NCBI GenBank assembly: GCA_035485275.1
Contig: DATHOE010000021.1
Coordinates: 1 to 64,000 of the forward strand
Reading direction: 5' to 3'
DNA length: 64,000 nucleotides
DNA from: DAIDJD01 sp035485275
GTDB lineage: Bacteria; Oederibacteriota; JAJYGY01; DAIDJD01
Shown in pieces: positions 59,140 through 64,000 of this stretch (its first letter is position 1; each line of letters opens with the position of its first letter). Position numbers and translations under genes: made by a program. Below the pieces are notes generated by a model. That model searched no databases and was not told where the DNA came from. It worked only from the letters and a program-made list of their open reading frames with translations.

Positions 59140-59451
59140 TCAATATTCTTCAGGAAGTAGGCAAGTGCAGGTCCGGCGGATCCCTTCATCGTCAACGCCG
59201 TCAGTTATGACGTAAATCTTGATTCCGTTTTTGAGGTGAAAGGCGCTCAGGATTCGGCCGCCGGATTGAAGGCTCCGCATGTTCTCCAGAATATCTTCGG
59301 AGCAAAGGCAACCCGCTTCCAAGGCCCAATGTTTTGCAAGGTAAGTCGCGGGAACCTCGCCCGTTTCGAGAAAGGCGTGGAGGGCGCCGGGGGTAAGATA
59401 GGTATTTTCCCAGCGGTGTTTAGCTTTGATGGTCTCGACTGCGGTGGACAT
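59140..59451 (-). CDS. Uncharacterised small protein upstream of the integrase
   Basis: The product has 103 residues. It is acidic and soluble: KHRWENTYLTPGALHAFLETGEVPATYLAKHWALEAGCLCSEDILENM, then a strand-rich end (RILSAFHLKNGIKIYVITDGVDDEGIRRTCTCLLPEEY). It ends 11 bp before the integrase and is probably in its operon. Size and position would suit an excisionase or accessory factor, but there is no winged-helix signature. Confidence 0.6.
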   Translation of the reverse strand: MSTAVETIKAKHRWENTYLTPGALHAFLETGEVPATYLAKHWALEAGCLCSEDILENMRSLQSGGRILSAFHLKNGIKIYVITDGVDDEGIRRTCTCLLPEEY

Positions 59452-59592
59452 GGCTTATCTCCTATGTGAGTTATAAACCATCAATGACGCTGAACGAGTC
59501 ATCAGCCAACGACCATTTACGACCAATTTGTGATGCAAAAAAGTGCCTAAAACGCTTATCTAGGCCCTTTCGTGACACTATTTTGGATCTGT

Positions 59593-60171
59593 TTAGAAAG
59601 GTTTTTTATCTAAAAATTCCCTTATACGTTCCACTGTCCAAGGCCTCACCACTTCCTCTAAATCAATGGAGTCAGTCTCAATCAATGCCATCTCTTCCAC
59701 CCTCTTGGCCCGTTCGTAGTCTGTTACTGGCCCTTTCACAAGGATGGGTTTTAAGGTGTATGTCGGTCTCCCAGCCTTATCCCTACACCGAATCAGGACG
59801 TCAATATCGGTAAATAGTCTATCCGGATCTGGAAAATCTATCGCATAGTCCCTCACAAGGTCTTCGAGTTGCTCACGAATGGTACTACCGAAATCCAGAA
59901 CCTTTATTTCTCCCGAGGTCCTATCAATAACCTTCATGAAGTTACGCTTTTTCGCAACATTACCTCCGATGCATAGAGGACAACCAGATTGAGGACATCG
60001 AATTGAGATTCCGTTTACCCAATGTATTCCGACGCTACGAAGTTTTCTGGAAAAAAATCTAACTTTGTTAGGCCCTTCTTTGAGTCTTAAAATGCCCTTG
60101 TTTCGATCAAATGGCAATGTATGAACTATTTCCGAGTTAAATAAATTTTTTGATTCTAGATTGATTTGCAT
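59593..60171 (-). CDS. Phage-like protein with a zinc-binding cysteine cluster, possibly single-stranded DNA-binding
   Basis: The product has 192 residues. The start at MQINLESKNLF has AGGAG 7 nt upstream. The open frame extends further without a ribosome site. A cysteine cluster RCPQSGCPLCIGG (near residue 66) is followed by AKKRNFMKVIDRTSGEIKVLDFGSTIREQLEDLV and strands with KAGRPTYTLKPILVKG. The cluster plus 'dissolved dye-like' strand layout resembles phage ssDNA-binding proteins, where residues following the cluster read about derivative data of a bound strand. That is a loose likeness, so the call is tentative. Confidence 0.45.
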   Translation of the reverse strand: MQINLESKNLFNSEIVHTLPFDRNKGILRLKEGPNKVRFFSRKLRSVGIHWVNGISIRCPQSGCPLCIGGNVAKKRNFMKVIDRTSGEIKVLDFGSTIREQLEDLVRDYAIDFPDPDRLFTDIDVLIRCRDKAGRPTYTLKPILVKGPVTDYERAKRVEEMALIETDSIDLEEVVRPWTVERIREFLDKKPF

Positions 60172-60324
60172 AGCTTGCTCCTGAGAGTGACTAAATATTA
60201 AGATACGAATAAATAAGTATTTTTCAACTCGTGCGAATATTTTATTTCGAATGGGTATTAATGCCAACTTCCCCTGCCAATAAAGCAGAGGAAGAAAAGC
60301 GATAACTACCGAAGATTTAGTTTT

Positions 60325-60735
60325 CTAAAATTCGATCGTACCTAAAACTTTGGTTCTCATAACCGACTCTTGACTGAATAGGGTCATGTACGCCTGTTTG
60401 ATTTCTAAAACTGCTTTTTCTGCCTTTAAGGTATTCGGGTGCGCAAGAATAAGGATTTTGGTACTTTCTCGCTCAATATGTCCATCCTTGCAACGCCACT
60501 GGCCCGAAACACTGCTTTGAACCGAAAAACCCTGAGGAAAGCGAGGTGTCACTACAGATTCCAAAAAATAGTTCATTTCTCCCTCAGTTACAACTCCTGC
60601 TGGTGTTGATTGCCCTAGATAAAGCATATCTAAGATCGCAATAGCTGGTATTCTGATTTCTTGAAATTTGACAGAAATACGGTTCTTTCGGATCTTGTCG
60701 ACAGAAGGTCTTACGGTCGAGGTAGTTTGGATCAT
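60325..60735 (-). CDS. DUF3574-like protein
   Basis: The product has 136 residues. The DUF3574 pattern is recognisable: MLYLGQSTPAGVVTEGEMNYFLESVVTPRFPQGFSVQSSVSGQW, then HIERESTKILILAHP and AYMTLFSQESVMRTKV. The conserved TPRFPxG and GQW motifs are present, and E-S-T-K precedes a core strand. Usually a single-domain, often exported protein, but no signal peptide is seen here. It lies between a tentative phage-like gene and a long non-coding stretch. Confidence 0.7.
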   Translation of the reverse strand: MIQTTSTVRPSVDKIRKNRISVKFQEIRIPAIAILDMLYLGQSTPAGVVTEGEMNYFLESVVTPRFPQGFSVQSSVSGQWRCKDGHIERESTKILILAHPNTLKAEKAVLEIKQAYMTLFSQESVMRTKVLGTIEF

Positions 60736-61457
60736 TTGATCTCCAGAAGGTAGGTTGAAGGCGTTGACAGTGCCTATATCTGCTTTCGTCGAGTTAGAGG
60801 CCCGCCATTAAGGCAGGCAGGGATCAATCGGAGTTGTTGGAAATTCTGTCTGTTTTTAACCTCCTTTCATCATTCACGACTGTTTCTAGGAGTGAATTAG
60901 GCTCATTATGACAGGTCGATGAATTATTGTCGAACGAGGTTCCCTGCCAGCGAATAATTTAAGTAAATTTATTAACTTAAATTGAAGTATTGGTCCAGCT
61001 AGAGCTCTATTGCTAGTAAAGGGGAATTCGGAAATTGGCTGAATCGATGGAATCCCTACGATGCATTTTGAGCCTTTTTGGGGCAAATCTGTTCCTGCTA
61101 GCCTGAGTGGTGGAATCCCTTGGGAGAATTACATATTTCGGGTAGGATAGGTCACAAAAATATATTTTCAAGCAGTTCATTGACAACAAACGGAAATCTC
61201 TTACATCCTTCCAAAATTGCCTTAAATGGGCCTAGGTGACGTTCCAAGACCTTTAAATGTATCCTCTTCCCCTCCCGCCCTAAACCCTAACTGGCGGCTT
61301 CAAAAGGACTATAGCTGTGGTTCAAGCGAAAACCCCGAACCCCCTGCAACAAGAATGGGGTTGGGTAGCGGTTTTAGATTTAAACCCACTTTTCCCAACA
61401 AAAACCCAACTTGGCTATCTTTTTTGACAATAAATCTAACTAAAGATTATCAACACT

Positions 61458-61561
61458 AAACAGACTCAAGAGTCTTATCCTTGAGTCTGTTTGAAAGTTG
61501 GCGAAAGGTTGAAGACCTTTCGCTGAACTATAAGGGCCTCAGATAAATCTTGAGGCCCTTA
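61458..61561. repeat. Cluster of three successive perfect hairpins
   Basis: Hairpin 1: AAACAGACTCAAG (61458-61470) with its exact complement at 61480-61492, loop 9 nt. Hairpin 2: GCGAAAGGT (61501-61509) with 61515-61523, loop 5. Hairpin 3: TAAGGGCCTCA (61531-61541) with 61551-61561, loop 9. Spacers between them are 8 and 7 nt. The stems are unrelated in sequence. None is followed by a long T run on either strand. Confidence 0.85.
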
Positions 61562-61908
61562 AGATTCAATGATTTTTAGCATTATAATTTCTTTTTAAAT
61601 CTGAACATAGTACTACTATCCTATCCCCGTCCTAATTGTGAATTTACGCCGATTCAATTTGGACTTATGAATTCCAAAATCTATCAGCAACCCCGCCAAT
61701 AATTACTATGTCTTTAGCGGTAAAAGAGATAACTGTTCTCTCTACTTCGGCAACATAACCTCCTTGCCTTTTTTGAGGTCTAGTAAGTCAGGCCCCGAAC
61801 AAGCTATTCACTCGTTCTCAGCTCAAATCTTCTGAAGATATTGAGGATAAGTCCATTTGCGGAGGCTAAATGTCCTAGCTGCAATTTCCGGAAGCAAGCC
61901 ACATCCCA

Positions 61909-61968
61909 CTAAAAATAAAAAACCCTAATCCCATTGAAATCTTTGGCAGATTCGGCGTGGGGACTAGG
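61909..61968 (-). terminator. Likely terminator of the methyltransferase operon
   Basis: On the minus strand CCCTAGTCCCCA, a loop of about 24 nt, TGGGATTAGGG, then TTTTTTATTTTT. It lies 117 bp after the methyltransferase stop. Confidence 0.6.
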
Positions 61969-62084
61969 GAAAAAACGGAATTGCGTTTTTATTAGTCTAT
62001 GCATCACGCCACGGCTCTGCCTCAGCCAACTTATTATTTAGTAACAATATTATACCGAAATTGGAAAATATTTCCAATAGTCCG

Positions 62085-62963
62085 CTAAATTTTATGAGAT
62101 TCCTTGACTGGGTAGTTCAATTTTAATATCCGATCTGAGGTACATCTGAATTTGGCTAGTTTTAAAAACTCAGGACTTATATCAATTCCAATCCCTCGAC
62201 CCAATCCCAACGCCTTTCCTGCCAAAAGAGACTGTCCGCTACCAATAAATGGATCGAGGATGGTCAACTTTTTGCGTTCTATAGCGTCAGTAGGGATGTA
62301 GGTTCGGCACATATCGAAACACAGGTTAAATGGGGCTATCGCGCAATGCCTGGATGCCTCGGGGTCTTTTGCGCTTTTAAATCCTCCAACTTCATACAAC
62401 ATCACGTTATTTCTGATCCCAAAATCCCCTATCACAAATTCCTTGTCGCTCTTGACGATTTTATCCCCGTACCCTTTTCGAGTTATCGCCTTACATCGTT
62501 TACCTTTTTGGGAATTAGGCTTGTCTTTAATGGGTGAGAAGAAACGGGGCCTATTTGTCGTTCCAGGCTTAACCATGCAAAAGACATACTCAAAAACTTG
62601 GTTATAAGTGCATCCACGAATTCCAGGGTAGGGGCTGGCATTCTTGTAATAAATGCAGGTATCAAGAAGGGATAGTTTACATACATCCATAAAATGAAGT
62701 GCGTGACGCCAACTCATTCCAGTTTCGCAAAAGTTCCTACTGGCATCGCCCTCTATCCAAACCATTACGCCGTTGGGTTTAAGGACACGTGTTAACTCAG
62801 CGGCAATGTCAGGGAAAGGGAATGTGAAGCCGTGGTACTTTCGCATACCGACGTCATTTGGGCATGTGTACGGGGGGCTCGTGAGGATGATATCAACTGA
62901 GTCTGAGGGCACTTTGGCTCTCAAAATATCGGCGCAGTTACCTTGATAGAAATTGAAGTCCAT
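62085..62963 (-). CDS. Solitary DNA methyltransferase (N4-cytosine/N6-adenine type, beta class)
   Basis: The product has 292 residues. Motif IV (TSPPYTC, residues 28-34) comes before motif I (LDPFIGSGQSLLAGKALG, near 236), the beta-class order. TSPPY is typical of N4-cytosine methylases but also occurs in N6-adenine ones. Supporting motifs are QGNCADIL at the start and GRGIGIDISPEFLKLA. The recognition region lies in the middle. No restriction endonuclease is adjacent, although the next gene (upstream on the same strand) is of unknown function. It is likely part of the island, for protection or regulation. Confidence 0.92.
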   Translation of the reverse strand: MDFNFYQGNCADILRAKVPSDSVDIILTSPPYTCPNDVGMRKYHGFTFPFPDIAAELTRVLKPNGVMVWIEGDASRNFCETGMSWRHALHFMDVCKLSLLDTCIYYKNASPYPGIRGCTYNQVFEYVFCMVKPGTTNRPRFFSPIKDKPNSQKGKRCKAITRKGYGDKIVKSDKEFVIGDFGIRNNVMLYEVGGFKSAKDPEASRHCAIAPFNLCFDMCRTYIPTDAIERKKLTILDPFIGSGQSLLAGKALGLGRGIGIDISPEFLKLAKFRCTSDRILKLNYPVKESHKI

Positions 62964-62983
62964 TCATATTTACCAACTTTCAG

Positions 62984-63340
62984 TTATTTTTTAGGCTTAG
63001 TTTCATCGACAAACATCCATGATTTACCTAGGGGAGCTTCGTAAGGGGGATCTCCATGAATGCTCTTGGGCTTATTGGGGCCGTTTACCTTGGGGAGTTT
63101 TGGGACAGTAGTTTTGGGTTTGAGAGGTGATTGACCAGCTGGCTTTCTATTATCGGTACGAAGCTCCCAACCAGACCTGACCCTTCGAGCTGCTTCTTTC
63201 CTAATGTATTTTGTATAATTAGATTCAGCCTTGGTTTTCTCATCCTCGGCGTCTATTTCCTCAAGCATTTCGTAATCAAGGTCCTCGAGTTCGTCAATAT
63301 ATCTCGATAGCCATTTTTCTTCTTCACGTATATCTCTCAT
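62984..63340 (-). CDS. Small charged protein of unknown function, upstream of the methyltransferase
   Basis: The product has 118 residues, with a strong AAGGAGG site before the ATG. The N-terminal 40 residues are acidic and helical (REEEKWLSRYIDELEDLDYEMLEEIDAEDEKTKAE), followed by a basic Pro/Lys-rich half (KPKTTVPKLPKVNGPNKPKS) ending GKSWMFVDETKPKK. The bipolar charge suggests DNA or protein contact. It is 20 bp before the methyltransferase on the same strand and likely cotranscribed. No family is recognised. Confidence 0.6.
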   Translation of the reverse strand: MRDIREEEKWLSRYIDELEDLDYEMLEEIDAEDEKTKAESNYTKYIRKEAARRVRSGWELRTDNRKPAGQSPLKPKTTVPKLPKVNGPNKPKSIHGDPPYEAPLGKSWMFVDETKPKK

Positions 63341-63668
63341 GTCTTATGCCTCCTTATTTTTATTGCCTTCGGATAAATGGATTTCTATAAAAATTTGATC
63401 AATTTTGGAGGCACTTGAACATGCAGAATAAATTAACTGAGTATGAACAGAAGGGGGAAGGTATATGCACAGACAGAGGTTAAGGGATTTTTCGGATATT
63501 TTTGTCCAATAGGGCTAAAAATTTTTTTGTTCGTAAAAATTTTGTCCATAGATTTTATGATTGGGGTCGTTGGTCATTTGGGCTGAAGCTAGAGCAAAAG
63601 GTGAGTTTCTACCATCGACGGACGCAAAAAATAAAAGTAGTTGTACCTCAGAAAACGAGGTCTTTAAT
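63341..63668. other. Intergenic, AT-rich, no gene seen
   Basis: It contains the promoter region of the charged-protein and methyltransferase unit, and a small stem (ACCTC, 7 nt, GAGGT, 63645-63661) beyond the stop of the last gene, followed on the minus strand by a T-rich stretch. That stem may be a weak terminator. Confidence 0.5.
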
Positions 63669-64000
63669 TTAATTTGAGGTTATTTGCAGATTATCAATGT
63701 AAAATTGAATTCCTGTCGACCCTGATCCATTTTCGTCTAAGATTACAATTTGCCAGAATCCATTTATGGTGTTGCATATTCCTGTTGATATAGGAACGGA
63801 AATATGAGTAAAACTTGTTTGATTTAAACCTGAAATAGAGGGCCAAATGCAACCTCCAGCATTGTATTCGCCGATAATTTCTTCACCTGCCGAAAATGCA
63901 GGCCCCAGCTTTAGATCGAATTGAATGTGACCGGATGCATAATTACTTGCATTAAAGGCATTGCTATAAGGAATCTCAAAAAAAATACTCGACGCAATAT
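63669..64000 (-). CDS. C-terminal part of a beta-sandwich protein (gene runs in from the right)
   Basis: The frame is open from the right edge and stops at 63669. The 110 visible residues are strand-rich: SGHIQFDLKLGPAFSAGEEIIGEYNAGGCIWPSI, then LNQTSFTHISVPIST, FWQIVILDENGSGSTG and IQFYIDNLQITSN. The pattern, with a final FYIDNLQI strand, resembles jelly-roll carbohydrate-binding or lectin-like end domains of secreted proteins. No start is visible, so the rest and the function are unknown. Confidence 0.7.
   Translation of the reverse strand, partial: IASSIFFEIPYSNAFNASNYASGHIQFDLKLGPAFSAGEEIIGEYNAGGCIWPSISGLNQTSFTHISVPISTGICNTINGFWQIVILDENGSGSTGIQFYIDNLQITSN

Larger units (their letters stand above)
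60736..62084. other. 1.35-kb AT-rich stretch without a convincing gene
   Basis: Open frames at 60886-61086 (minus) and 61226-61459 (plus) are short, lack ribosome sites and do not look protein-like. The stretch holds three perfect hairpins in a row (61458-61561) and a minus-strand terminator (61909-61968). Nothing else is recognised. Confidence 0.6.

Noticed and set aside
61226..61459. 77-residue frame in the gene-free stretch
   Set aside because: Low-complexity Pro/Asn/Phe sequence without a ribosome site, inside a region rich in hairpins.

Overview
The window joins two very different kinds of DNA. Positions 1 to about 50,280 are GC-rich, densely packed chromosome of a Gram-negative (diderm) bacterium. 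Outer-membrane beta-barrels, PorV/PorQ-like proteins, secreted proteins with long Ser/Thr/Pro linkers and sorting-type C-termini, a cytochrome bd oxidase and a complete RecBCD set all point that way. The style resembles uncultivated FCB-like or Elusimicrobiota-like lineages. No ribosomal RNA or complete tRNA is present, so the taxon cannot be fixed from the sequence.

Chromosomal part. The left edge holds the end of a sigma-54 activator, then a textbook sigma-54 promoter in front of a CheX-like gene. A secretion theme follows: a PorV-like protein translationally coupled to an SBBP beta-propeller cargo (1.2-5.7 kb), a sedolisin protease (13.4-16.4 kb), and a second PorV-like gene directly before a double ice-binding-domain cargo (21-24.4 kb). 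Between and after these lie a sugar dehydrogenase, siroheme nitrite/sulfite reductase, DEAD-box helicase, a MauE-like membrane operon, enolase, BluB, an InrS/RcnR-like nickel sensor with its exporter, cydAB, a PadR/HAAS pair, and recC-recB-recD (30.9-39.6 kb). From 39.7 to 50.3 kb there are many small genes: SRPBCC, cupin and VOC proteins, a WYL regulator with matching operators, an AAC(6')-like acetyltransferase, a methyltransferase, an outer-membrane barrel, and an HTH/membrane-protein cassette with an apparently leaderless promoter.

Island part. From about 50.3 kb to the end the DNA is AT-rich and looks mobile. It holds a decayed AbrB-Doc toxin-antitoxin module between 49-bp direct repeats, duplicated sequences resembling attachment-site arms, two 39-nt tRNA 3'-end fragments each with its own terminator, a tyrosine recombinase, a solitary DNA methyltransferase, and a non-coding stretch with three successive perfect hairpins. 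Immediately beside the second tRNA fragment is a CBASS anti-phage operon: a CD-NTase that has lost its 5' third including the catalytic GS and DxD motifs, an intact Cap15-type effector, and an unrecognised multi-pass membrane protein. Insertion at the tRNA appears to have cut the CBASS enzyme.

Several genes (RHH antitoxin, Doc, a secreted island protein) are broken by small indels, mostly at homopolymers. These may be real decay or assembly error.
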